DNA from: Granulicella arctica
Lineage (GTDB): Bacteria > Acidobacteriota > Terriglobia > Terriglobales > Acidobacteriaceae
Length of the DNA: 64,000 bases
Assembly: GCF_025685605.1 (NCBI RefSeq)
Contig: NZ_JAGTUT010000002.1
Span: forward strand, 473,913 to 537,912
Reading direction: 5' to 3'
In this document: positions 34,436 through 44,800 of the stretch, one piece after another
Layout of the letters: every line of letters begins with the position of its first letter
How positions within the stretch are numbered: the stretch's first letter is position 1
The notes under the pieces: model-generated
What the model was told of the DNA's origin: nothing
Database searches by the model: none
Seen by the model: only the letters and a program-made list of their open reading frames with translations
Program-made: the position numbers and the translations under genes

Positions 34436-35707
34436 CTAGATACCGGAGCCCTTCCACACGTAGAGAACGCGGCTGGAGACGTACTTTTCGATTGGCTGGT
34501 AGCCTGCTGAGCGAGCCTGCTTGAAGTCATCCTGGGCTTCCCGAACGCGCACGGTGCGCCTGGGTGCATCTTCCAGAAGTGAGAGCGCGGCTTCCGTTGC
34601 TCCGAGATAGAAGTAAGCTGCGCCCTTCTTCTTTGCGGCGTCCGCACCGAGATACCGATTGAGCTTCGACTCGACATCCTCGAACTGCGAGCTATAGAAG
34701 GCGGTGATTGCATCGCGGAGGGTCTTCTCAAGCCTCACTGGATCTTTACTGATGATTGAGGATATCTGGGTGAGGCCCTGCTTCGCTTCCGCGTTACCGG
34801 CATCGATGTCGAGTACCTGCTTGAGCTTTCTGCCAGCCACATCGAGATCGTTGTGGTTGAGGGCGAACATGCCTTCAGCCAGTAACCTTCTCGCCTTGTC
34901 TGCCGGATTCTCGACAGGTGCGGGTACCTGCTTTGCAAGCCTCGGGTCGACTGTGGGGGGTGGAGGGTTTCGGTTAGGCGTGGGAGCTTTTGCTTGTTCC
35001 CTGTTGGCGTTTGCGGCGAGATCGTGCATGCTGCGGGACTTGGTTGCGAGATCGTCGGCACTCACATGAGGGTTGAGCGCCATGGCAGACTGGTAGGCGC
35101 CGGAAGCTGCGTCATACTCCTTCGCTTGAGCGTGACGATCGCCTTCGCTGACGAAGGCAGAGTACCGATCGACATCATGCACGATACGGTCTGCGGAGGT
35201 CTTCAGTGAGGGATCCGTAATGCTTTGAGCGGTGTTCTTTGCAGAGGCTAAGTTTCCAAGGTCGTATAGATTCTGCGCCAGTGCCAACGCGGGTGCCTGG
35301 CTGGCTGGAGCAGCAGGAGATGCGGGCTTCTCCGCGGGGGCGTTCAGCTTAGCCATCAACTCTGCAGCTTGACGATGCAGTTCAGGATCGGTGATGCTGA
35401 CGTAGGCTGCATAGCGCTTCGCCTTGGCCGCATTGTTCGCGTCGGCTGCATCCTGTGCAGTTCGAAGTGAGTCTTTATCGGCGCGAATCATCTCGATCCG
35501 GGCGGTGTCGCAGTCGTTTTGAAATTCTTTATTCTTCGGCTCCATTTTGGCAGCCTGGCATAGAAGCTGAACGGCTTTGCCTTGATCGGGAGTGTGATGC
35601 AGAGCGATTTCGTGAACATCTTTGGCGCTCTGCGCGAGTGCGGACAAGGCGATCCAGGGCGCAGCGAGGAACATCGCCGCCATGACGAAGGTGGGTGCCG
35701 TCCTCAC
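34436..35707 (-). CDS. Secreted TPR-like helical protein coupled to the kinase gene
   Basis: A 423-residue protein from a GTG at 35707 overlapping the kinase stop by 4 bp (GTGA), so translation is coupled. A signal peptide (about 1-26, ending ALAQS) leads to helical repeats with alternating Ala/Lys-rich and Asp/Asn-rich segments. A Pro-rich linker (TPNRNPPPPTVDP, about 245-257) separates the N-terminal repeats from a C-terminal TPR-like domain (about 285-400). It is probably periplasmic and may be a partner or substrate of the adjacent kinase receptor. No enzyme motif is seen. Confidence 0.75.
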   Translation of the reverse strand: MRTAPTFVMAAMFLAAPWIALSALAQSAKDVHEIALHHTPDQGKAVQLLCQAAKMEPKNKEFQNDCDTARIEMIRADKDSLRTAQDAADANNAAKAKRYAAYVSITDPELHRQAAELMAKLNAPAEKPASPAAPASQAPALALAQNLYDLGNLASAKNTAQSITDPSLKTSADRIVHDVDRYSAFVSEGDRHAQAKEYDAASGAYQSAMALNPHVSADDLATKSRSMHDLAANANREQAKAPTPNRNPPPPTVDPRLAKQVPAPVENPADKARRLLAEGMFALNHNDLDVAGRKLKQVLDIDAGNAEAKQGLTQISSIISKDPVRLEKTLRDAITAFYSSQFEDVESKLNRYLGADAAKKKGAAYFYLGATEAALSLLEDAPRRTVRVREAQDDFKQARSAGYQPIEKYVSSRVLYVWKGSGI

Positions 35708-38700
35708 TTTTTGCCTGCAAGAATTTCATCAATCTGGGAGTCGCTTATACCGGCTGAGTCGCTCTTGCAGAGATGGTCCACGGTCATATCGCAGACGCTT
35801 TGCTTCGTGGCGCCATCAGCGGTCTTGAAGATAACAGTGTAGGAGCCCTCCGGAACGCCGTCGACGCGAAGTGGTGTCGTGTGATCACCGGAAGGCAGAG
35901 GGACTACCTTGCCATCGCTGCTCGTAATGCTGACGACCTCAGCGAAGGGAGACGCGTTGAGTTGCAGGAAGCTGACCGCTGGCGCGCCAGGGGCAGGGTG
36001 GGAGTTTGAGCGAAGAGCAAAGAAGACGACGGCTCCGACGATGATCAACACAGCCGCAGCGATGCCTGCGATAACTGTCGTGCTGGGACCTTCGGACTGA
36101 ACAACGATCGGGAAGGTACCCGTCGTATCGAGTTTTGCACCCGCTACCTTCGAAGCCTCCTGAGCGAGTCGCTTCCAGTCAGCTTGCAGATTCGACTCTG
36201 CAAAGTCGAGGACTGATCCAGATTTTTGTAGTTCTTCGAGAGCGAGCTTGCCATTTTTGGCGAGGATCGCCTGACGCGCGCTTGTGATCGATTCAGAGAC
36301 CATCTGTCCTGCGATTGGACCGCGACGGTCTGTGAATTCCTGGATTGCTACGGCCAGTTCAGGCGAATCGCCATAGGCCTGCCGGACGGATTCCAGAGCT
36401 TCCATGCCGCCACGAAGGTCTCGCTTGTTCTGAAGTTCCGCAGCGCGGTCGATGGCTTCGCGGGTGACGCGCTGCTGTTCGGCGCGGATATCCAGTTTGG
36501 CGCGAATCGCTTTAAGCTTTGAGTGCTGCTGAACTGCCGGTGGCTGGCTGAGCAGGAGTTGGAGCGCCTGAGAAGGATCTGTCTCACTGAGACTCTGAAC
36601 GCGGGTGAGCACGGCTTCAAGACGACGCGTGATCTCGTCGAGACGCTCCTGAGTCTGGCGAAGAAGTTGATCTACTGCGGCATTCTTCGTCTGCTGCGCT
36701 GCGGGGCGAAGGATAGCCACTGCGCCTTCGAGATCTTCAGCGGCGATTTTCTGCTGGGCCTGCGCGAGGACTTCTGCTGCGGCCTTGTCGCGTTCGCGGG
36801 TCTGCTTTTCGGAGCGAGCGTACTCCATGAGATAGACGATCTCTGGGGTCTGACCACAATCGAGCGTGGCGGTCTCGAGGGTTGCCAGCGCCTGGTCAAA
36901 CTGACCCGCGTCAATGGAAGCCTGCGCATGTTTTAGATATTGAGAACGAAGCCCGTCGAGGTTCGCCTTTTTGAGTTGCTCGACGACACGCTCCTGCAGG
37001 AGGAGCAGACCCTCTTCCCCGGGAATCTGATCGAGAGCTTTCTGGACGCAGGACAAGGCTTCCTGTGGGTCCGAGAAGAAGAGGTTCTGCACCTGCATCG
37101 AGGTCTCTTCGACGACACGCCGCGTTGACTCCTGCTTGAGCTTCTTCTCTGTCTCTGTCTTCAGGCGCAAGAGAACAGTTTCGGCGGGAAGCCGTTCGAG
37201 AGCGCGGTTGATAAGTTCCAGGCTGCGATCGAGTTCTCCGCGGTAGACGCTGTCCTGAATTTCGGCGACGATCTGGTCGATGACCTTGCGACGGCGATCG
37301 TCTTCCTGCTTGGCAGTCGCCTCCTGGAACATCTGCTGGGCTTCTGTATCAGTCGGGTCGATCTGCAAAGCTTCGCGAAGATTTTGGATAGCCTCGGTGA
37401 ACGCGCGGCTGGAGAGCTTCTCTCTTCCAGCTTCCTTGAGCTTGCGGCGCTGCCCTTCTTTAGCAGCGCGTTCGCTTTCCTGCACGATTCGGGCTTTTTC
37501 GTTGCGTAGATCAGTGTTGCGCTCGTCCAGCTGCAGAGCCTGATCGATGAGTTGGTAGGCGGCAGTATAGTCGTTGCGATGACGTGCTTCGCGGGCCTGT
37601 TGTTGGAGGACGGCGATCTTGTCCGACTTATCCTTCAGGCTGCGAACATGTTCGATCTTTTCAGTAAGGCCGTGGGCAGTCGGATCGATCTTCACTGCCT
37701 GCTTGTAGATGTCGAGGGCTTCGACGTAACGCTGCGCGAGGACGGCTTCTTCGGCCTGACTCAGCGCCTGCCGGATCTGCTCGGACTTCTGCTGACGCGA
37801 CATGCGTTCCTGCACATCGCGCAGGAGTCGCTTGATCTCGGTGTTCTGCGGATCGAGGCGCTGCAGATCGAGGAGAACGGGCCGGGCCGCGGCCAGTTGA
37901 TCCTGCTCGAGCAGGCCCTTGACGTGACCGAGCATCTCGCCGACGCGCGCACGCTTGAGAACCTCGTTGATGGCCTCGATATCGGAGGCCATCTCTTCGG
38001 CAGCCGCGTAGCGGTCATCAGGACTCTTGGCGAGGGCGCGGTCGAGGACCTGATCGATCCCCTTGGGATAGTCCGAGAGGTAGTTGCTAAGCGGCGGAAA
38101 GGCTTCGTTGACGACCTTGTGGAGGGCAGAGACGTCTTCGCCGGCGAAGGGCAGAACGCCCGTGAGCATCTGGTAGAGCATGATGCCAATAGCCCAGATG
38201 TCGGCACGACCGTCGGACGGATCGCCCTTAAGGCGCTCTGGCGAGATGTAGTGGAAGGTGCCGATGACTGCGCCGGTCTGCGTATGGCCCGAGGTGCTTT
38301 CGAGCCGGGCGATGCCGAAGTCTACGATCTTGACCTGGCCACCGGGAAGAACCATGACGTTTGCGGGCTTGATGTCGCGGTGAACGACGCCCTTCTGATG
38401 GGCATACCCAAGACCTTCACAGACCTGGCGGACGATCTCGAGCTTCTCGACGATGGAAAGTGGCTTGTCGCGACGGAGGACCTTCTCGAGCGAATCGCCG
38501 TGGAGATACTCCATGACGATGTAGGGATTACCGTCCTGTTCGCCGAAGTCGTATACGGTGACGATGTTCTGATGATTGAGAACACCGGAACGTGCCTCGA
38601 CGAGGAAGCGCTGCCGGAGTTCCGGCGTTGCCTCGGTGAGTGTTTTGATCGCGACCTCGCGACCAATGTTCTTGTCTTCGGCCCGGTAAACAACGCCCAT

Positions 38701-38769
38701 GCCGCCACGGCCCAGCTCCGAAATAATTTCATACTTGCCGATATGGGTTACTGAAAGTGGTGTGTCCAT
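35704..38769 (-). CDS. Membrane serine/threonine protein kinase with long TPR region
   Basis: A 1021-residue PknB-type kinase. The kinase domain (about 12-275) has the glycine loop G-R-G-G-M-G, Lys42 in VAIKTL, HRDIKPAN with Asp132 and DFGIAR with Asp150, so it looks active. Residues 280-870 are a long helical TPR-like stretch, unusually on the cytoplasmic side. One transmembrane helix spans about 896-918. A PEGA-like beta domain (about 930-1000, with V-P-x-G-x-YTV-x-F) is outside. It probably links an extracytoplasmic signal or cell-wall contact to phosphorylation. Its stop overlaps the next gene. The upstream 127-bp gap to the giant gene should hold the promoter. Confidence 0.93.
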   Translation of the reverse strand: MDTPLSVTHIGKYEIISELGRGGMGVVYRAEDKNIGREVAIKTLTEATPELRQRFLVEARSGVLNHQNIVTVYDFGEQDGNPYIVMEYLHGDSLEKVLRRDKPLSIVEKLEIVRQVCEGLGYAHQKGVVHRDIKPANVMVLPGGQVKIVDFGIARLESTSGHTQTGAVIGTFHYISPERLKGDPSDGRADIWAIGIMLYQMLTGVLPFAGEDVSALHKVVNEAFPPLSNYLSDYPKGIDQVLDRALAKSPDDRYAAAEEMASDIEAINEVLKRARVGEMLGHVKGLLEQDQLAAARPVLLDLQRLDPQNTEIKRLLRDVQERMSRQQKSEQIRQALSQAEEAVLAQRYVEALDIYKQAVKIDPTAHGLTEKIEHVRSLKDKSDKIAVLQQQAREARHRNDYTAAYQLIDQALQLDERNTDLRNEKARIVQESERAAKEGQRRKLKEAGREKLSSRAFTEAIQNLREALQIDPTDTEAQQMFQEATAKQEDDRRRKVIDQIVAEIQDSVYRGELDRSLELINRALERLPAETVLLRLKTETEKKLKQESTRRVVEETSMQVQNLFFSDPQEALSCVQKALDQIPGEEGLLLLQERVVEQLKKANLDGLRSQYLKHAQASIDAGQFDQALATLETATLDCGQTPEIVYLMEYARSEKQTRERDKAAAEVLAQAQQKIAAEDLEGAVAILRPAAQQTKNAAVDQLLRQTQERLDEITRRLEAVLTRVQSLSETDPSQALQLLLSQPPAVQQHSKLKAIRAKLDIRAEQQRVTREAIDRAAELQNKRDLRGGMEALESVRQAYGDSPELAVAIQEFTDRRGPIAGQMVSESITSARQAILAKNGKLALEELQKSGSVLDFAESNLQADWKRLAQEASKVAGAKLDTTGTFPIVVQSEGPSTTVIAGIAAAVLIIVGAVVFFALRSNSHPAPGAPAVSFLQLNASPFAEVVSITSSDGKVVPLPSGDHTTPLRVDGVPEGSYTVIFKTADGATKQSVCDMTVDHLCKSDSAGISDSQIDEILAGKK

Positions 38770-38895
38770 GAACCCTGCTCAAAATTCGCGAAGCTGCGTT
38801 AAGTGCGATGCCGCATTTTATCCTGTGCGAAAGGTGACGTAACGTCCTTTCTTACAGTAGCGAAGGACAGTGATGCATGCTCCTTTTCGTGTCCA

Positions 38896-41800
38896 TTAGT
38901 TTCCTGCAACGACAGTTACGTCGAAGGGCGCCGTGATGAGTATGGTGCCTCCCTTGATCGGTGTTGCTGAGGCACGGAAGAAGTAGGTGCTCGCTGCTGC
39001 TGCGGTGGGGATGTTAGTTACGCCAACACCCGAACCACAACCCGAGAGGCTAACTGCGCCTCCGAGCAAGAGAAGCATAACGAACAGACTGAAGCGTTTC
39101 GCATCGACATCGCGACGACGGAAGAGCAGCAGGGGGAGCAGCGTTGCGGCCAAGATGCTGACTGCAGCCGTTCCCCAGGACGGGCTTGTGTTCCTCGCGT
39201 TGATTGTACCCGTCGTGACGACATATATTGCGGGGTTCGCGGGCGAGGTGGTGGTCGTGGGGTTAGGAGGATAGACGATCGTCGCCGGAATCTGGCAGGA
39301 CAGGCCGATGGCCAAGGCGATCGGAGAGTTCTGGGTTGCGGCGTCGACCATGAAACAGGCGAGATTGTAGGTGCCACCAGAGGCTGGGATCACGTCACCC
39401 AGCTTCCATTGAAAGCCGACTGTCTGCCCTGAGGTAACGGTTGCGGCTGCAGTAATGTAGCCAGCCTGAACAGGCGTTGTCGCCAGGGTTGCATCTGAGG
39501 CGGGAGGGAGGATGATGAGGCCGCCGCTACCGCCGTTGATGCTGGGCGTGAGGAGCGTTACATCGGCGCTGCCGAAGGCTATCTCCTGAGGAGGAGTTCC
39601 GGCGAGCCGGGATGCGTCGATCGGACAGGGTTTGACCGAGGTGACGGGAGTGTAAGAACTGGACGGATCACCGGGGTCGCAATCCTGATAGGGAGGGTTA
39701 TTGTAGATCGGTACGGCGAGTTGATCGGCTACCTGCACGTAGAGGGTCGCGTTTGCCTGAACCTCATAAGGCGTCGCTGCTGTCTCGAAGGCGGTGGCGG
39801 CCGCGGGCAGAAGCGGCCCAATGACATGGCTGAGGCTGGGGATGAGGCTCTCACCACCGAAGATCCAGGTTGTGAGGATAAGGTTGTCGTCACAGATACC
39901 ACGAGGCGTTCCGGTGGAGCTATCGGATACATAGCAGGGATCGTGGTCATTGTAGTCATGAATGGCGGATGGAAAGAGGAAGGAGACCTCTGAGACTCCC
40001 TTCCCGGGGGTCTGTGAGGCTACCTGTGTGCTGGAGCTGATATAGGGCGCGAAGTTGACTGGCTCCAGAACCGCAACGGTTACAGGAGCCACGTTGGGCG
40101 CAAAGCCGTTGACCTGACCGCAGATCTGTTTCGGCTGGCTCTGCGGGGCAGGAATGGCGACGTAGGAGGTATACGGCAGGAGGAGACCGCCTGGGGTGAC
40201 GTAGGAAGGCTTGGCGAAGGGAGTGAGGCTGGTCGTGATATCGCCGAGGTACGGGGCTGCTGCGTTCGGAACCGGGTTGACTGTCGTGCCCGTTGGGAGA
40301 CCGGAGAGTGCCCAGAGAAGAGCTCGCTCCGGCTTAGCGAAGCTATCGGCGAGGGCAGAGCTGCCGTTCGTCAGACAGATGCCGGTGGGGTTCGAACCGG
40401 CCTGCGGTATTGCCGTGGTTGCGAGAGTGTAGAAGGTGGGGGCTGCGCCGGCTCGATAGAGCGGGATGACCTTCTTGTTGTCGCGCGGATCGGGAGAGGC
40501 TCCAGATGGGAGGGCTGGACCAGCGGAGCTGAGGGCCAGAGTCGTTGCACCCGGAGCGGTGATGGTTCCAAAGGAAAGATTGGCGGGCTGCGTGAGAGCT
40601 GGAGAGAACGGCGCTACCTGGAAGTTGCTGCCGTAAGGAGTGTTGACGACGGTGACACTTCCACCGGTGAGGGCTGAGAACGTTGATGTTTTGACGGTGT
40701 CGCTGACACCCTGATCGGCCAAACCGGAGTACGAGATATTGAAGCCTGTCTGGGCATTCCTGCCTACGAGCGTGTTCAAGCCGAAGTAGCCATCGATATC
40801 TACTACAAGCGTGTTTCCGGCGACCTGTGAGGTGGGCGCTATGCCCGCGCTGCTCGGGATGACGGAGCCGATGGCTGCACCAGGTGTGTAGGCACAAGCA
40901 TCTGGCAGGACGGAGGAGTCAGGAGTCGTCGTACTTACAGTAGGGGCAGCGGCGAGGGTGATGCCGGTAGGCTTGACGATGGTCAATTGCGGTTGACGGG
41001 CGATGTTGGGCCCGCTGTTCTGGATGAGCACCTTGTAGCGAATGCAGTTATATACGGGAGATGTGTTCGGCAAGGAGCTTGGCGCCGCCTGCGCAATCAT
41101 GGAAGGCATGTTTGGCAGGCTTGGGAGTTCCTGCTCGGCGATCGTTAGCTGACGAGGAGTGCCGACGAGTGTGAGGTGGGCTGCTCGCTGGATGGAGTAC
41201 GCAGGAACAGGAATGCTCTTATTGTCGAGATCGGTATCCACCTCAAGTGTCGAGGAGGTCGTGGATTCGCCTGGCTGGGACGTGATCTGGGTTGAACTTA
41301 CGTTGAGGCCGAGATTGTCTATGCCGGGAGCATTGTCCTGATATTTGCCCTGGTAAATAAATTCGATGGAGGTCGCATTATCAGGTGCACCGGATTTGGA
41401 GGAACCTACCGGAAGGGACTGGTAATTCGGGGAGGTTGGCGCGCCGGAAGCGGGAGTGCCGTAACTGCAGACGATGCTCTTGCCAGCGGCTCCGGTCTGG
41501 TACGGCATGGTGAGGGGTGTTCCTCCGGGCGCGTCGGAGAAACAGAGGAGATTGTTGTGCGGAAGCTGCGAGGCGGGAGCCATATTTGCGCCGGTATCAG
41601 GATTGAGCGAGACTCCTGAAGCCAGATAGTAGTTGATGAGGGTGAAGTAGGGCGGGAGTTGCTCGGTGAACTGCACGCCGACAGCGATGTTGGGACCGGC
41701 GTTACCGACAGCGACGTCATACTCGATCTCGTCGTTAGTACCGAAGGGTGTGGCGCTCGTCTTCTCATCAAGATTTGGATAGGCCAAAACAAAGGTAGAG

Positions 41801-44800
41801 GGGGCTGTCGCTACTGAGTCGTTGCGCGTCTTGCGGAGAACGAGATGGGTAAGGCGTTCGATGGCGATGGGGGAGGCTGCGCTGTGATTGTTGGGAAGTG
41901 CCGACGGACTGGGATCTATGGCGAGCGTGGTGGTCGCGACGGCTGATTGCAGTGAGGTGACCGGGTTAACGAGCGACTGCTTCGAGGGCATCGTTCCGGT
42001 GATATCCGCGTTGATGCCGTTGTCGACGAACTTGCCCGTGTAGGTAAGCGTGAACGGGGGCGGAGGAACTGGCGGGGGCACGGCGCTGCTTCCTGCGGAG
42101 ACTGTTCCAATGGCACACATCATTGCCACGGGTAACGCCTGAGTGCGATAGGCCAGGGTGGGGGCAACTCCCCCGATGGTGCAGTTGGCGGCTGCCGAAG
42201 GAAGCTGAACGAACCGGAAGTAGTTCGGCAGCACGTCCGTTAGCGTGACGCCAGGGACATCATTGAGCGGCGTGTTGGCGATCTGAAGGGCCGCGGTGAA
42301 GCAGTCGTTGACTCCACAGGTAGTGGAGGAGGAGTTCTCATCGAGGTTGATGGGTGAGAGTGGTTTCGTACCCGAAAGAGTGACAGTCTTCGTGATGACA
42401 AGGTGCGCGGCGCGATCGATCTCGATGGAAGGCAGAGTTAGAGGTGCGGGAGCGCCGTTTGCATTCTCAGTGATGACGATGCTGCCGAGCGTGCCCCCCG
42501 CGCTGCCAGTGGTGATCGTTGCCGTACTCAGCGGGACGGTAGCTGAGTCAAAGGTTCCGCTGCCGCTAATCGTGGCAACCGATGTACCGACTGGAATGTT
42601 GCCGGTACAAACGTACTGGTTGGTGCTTGCAGGAATGGTGCAGGACAGCATCGTCCCAAAGTCCGGTGTTCCGAACGCCTTTGTCGGATTGAGGACGGGC
42701 AAGGGATGCTGTGCCGGTGTCTGAGTTGGTGTTGGTGGCGCTATCGGGAGATCAATCGTGAGTATGACTCCGGTGGCAGTGTCCGGGCCAGCGTTGTCAA
42801 TCGTGACGGCGTAGCCGAGTTGGTCGGCAGTGTCGCCGGAATTGTGCATGTATACGCATGAACCGGGAGCGCCACTGCTGCACGATGCTGTGGTGAGAAG
42901 AGGGGTGAGGGAGTGCGTGCTGATCGTCAGGTTCGCAGTCCGCTGCACCATGATGGAGTTCGACGAGATGTAGTCGGTCGGCGGTCCACCTGTTTCAACC
43001 GCAAATCCTAGGTTGAGCGTTGCTGCTGCACTGAAATTCTCTGCCTGCAGACCTGCACTGCCTATGCCGTTGACGCTCATGTTCGCAGAGGTATCGGGGA
43101 ACGACCCCGTGAGCGTATATGTGACGCTTGATCCTGCAGGGATGATTGGGATGGTGCAGGTGGTGAAGGAAGTAAGGCACGTGATCTCCGCGCCGCCTGT
43201 TGCGGTGAATCCAGCGGGAAGGGTGAGCGTCAGTTGATCATGGCCGCTGGAGGTGCTTGGTCCGCTATTGGTGATCAGGACCATGTAGGTCAGTGGAACC
43301 TTGAGGTTATATCCAAGCTGTCCAATTGGAAGAGCGCTGAAGCTGGTGGTCAGCGCGAGGTGAACGCTGCGCTGCACGGTTGTGTTTGCAGTGATGCTCT
43401 GATTCGGAACTGTTGATTGATAGCCGCTGGAACTCACAACAAACGCAGAGGAGATAAGACTCGAAGCAGACGTGGAGCTTACGGCTGAGTCTGGATAGGT
43501 TCCAACCACTGTGTAGGTAAGACTGGCGCCACCAGGAAGATCGATGCCCGTGCAGCCGGTTGAGGTGCAGGTTGGAGTGTTGGTGACTCCGGACAAAGTT
43601 GTTGTTGGTACGGAGAGATTGAGGCCAGTGGGTAAGGCGGTGAGTGCGGAGGGGTCGAGGGTAAACGACGTGTTCTTTGACTCGCCTGCGCCTGCGGCGT
43701 TTGCGACTGTAAAGGCGTAGGTGACCTGCGTACTTTGCGTGCCTGTCGGATTGCTGATTGCGCTTGCCGTGCTAGCGCCGAAGGTGGCGCCTGGCGTGAT
43801 CGACAACAATGCCGAGAGGGTCTGGCTTACCTGAGGCGCGCTGTAGTACTCGGAGGCAGCCGTAAAGAGGTTTGCGATTACCGTGATCGTGGAACCTGCG
43901 GGGTCGGCGACGACCTTCGCGTTGACGACAAGGTTGAGTTGGTCGTTTGTGCCGGGTGTCATCTGGGGATAGCTCGGGATGACGCAATATGCGCCTTGTG
44001 GTTCCAGCGGACAGGTGATGGCGGGGACGGCGGAGTTCGTGACGTCTGTAATGGTGACGCTGGTATAGACGAGCGCCGGGTCACTTGGTGCGGGGATCTG
44101 GATGACAACGTTCGCCGGTGCGATGGCTGATGTGGTGCTTGGCGCCTGGGTGAGGGTCCAGGTATAGACGACGGTCGAGGCGTTGTTTGCATCGGGAAAA
44201 CCGATCGTCGCCGGCATTGGACTTCCGGGGGTGAGTGCAGCAAAGGTGAGGTTGGCGCTCAGTCCCGCGGACGCAACCTCCGCCAAGTAGGCGGAAGAGT
44301 TTGACGACGTTGCGGGCGAGATTGTCTGGTAGGCGGTGTAAGGCGTAAATGGCGGGGTCGAAGCGGTAACAGAGTCGTAGCCAATATTGGCAACGATGTA
44401 GGCGTTGGATTCATTATCTAATGCGACACCAGCTACAGAATCAGAGATACCTGCGCCACCTATGTTGGCAACATAGTTTACGGCTGTCAGCGTGCTGTTC
44501 AGCAGGGCAAGATAGCCCCGTTTAGAGCCTGCTGGAGCTACTGTGGTCGCATCCATCCCGAAGACCATAGCTTGCGGGACGAAGGGTGTACTGCTTGTGC
44601 CCGTTGTCGTAACTACACCTGCAAACGCAGTTGCCGGTGCAGCGGTGATAGCCGGGGCATCCGTCTGCCCGGTGATGAACAAGGTCCCATTCGCATACGT
44701 TCCGGCAGAGATTGTGTCGGTCGATCCACTGCCGCCGAGGTATGTCAAAACTGTCGGTGGCACTCCATTCACAGGGATCAAGGGAGGGGTGCTTGCCAAT

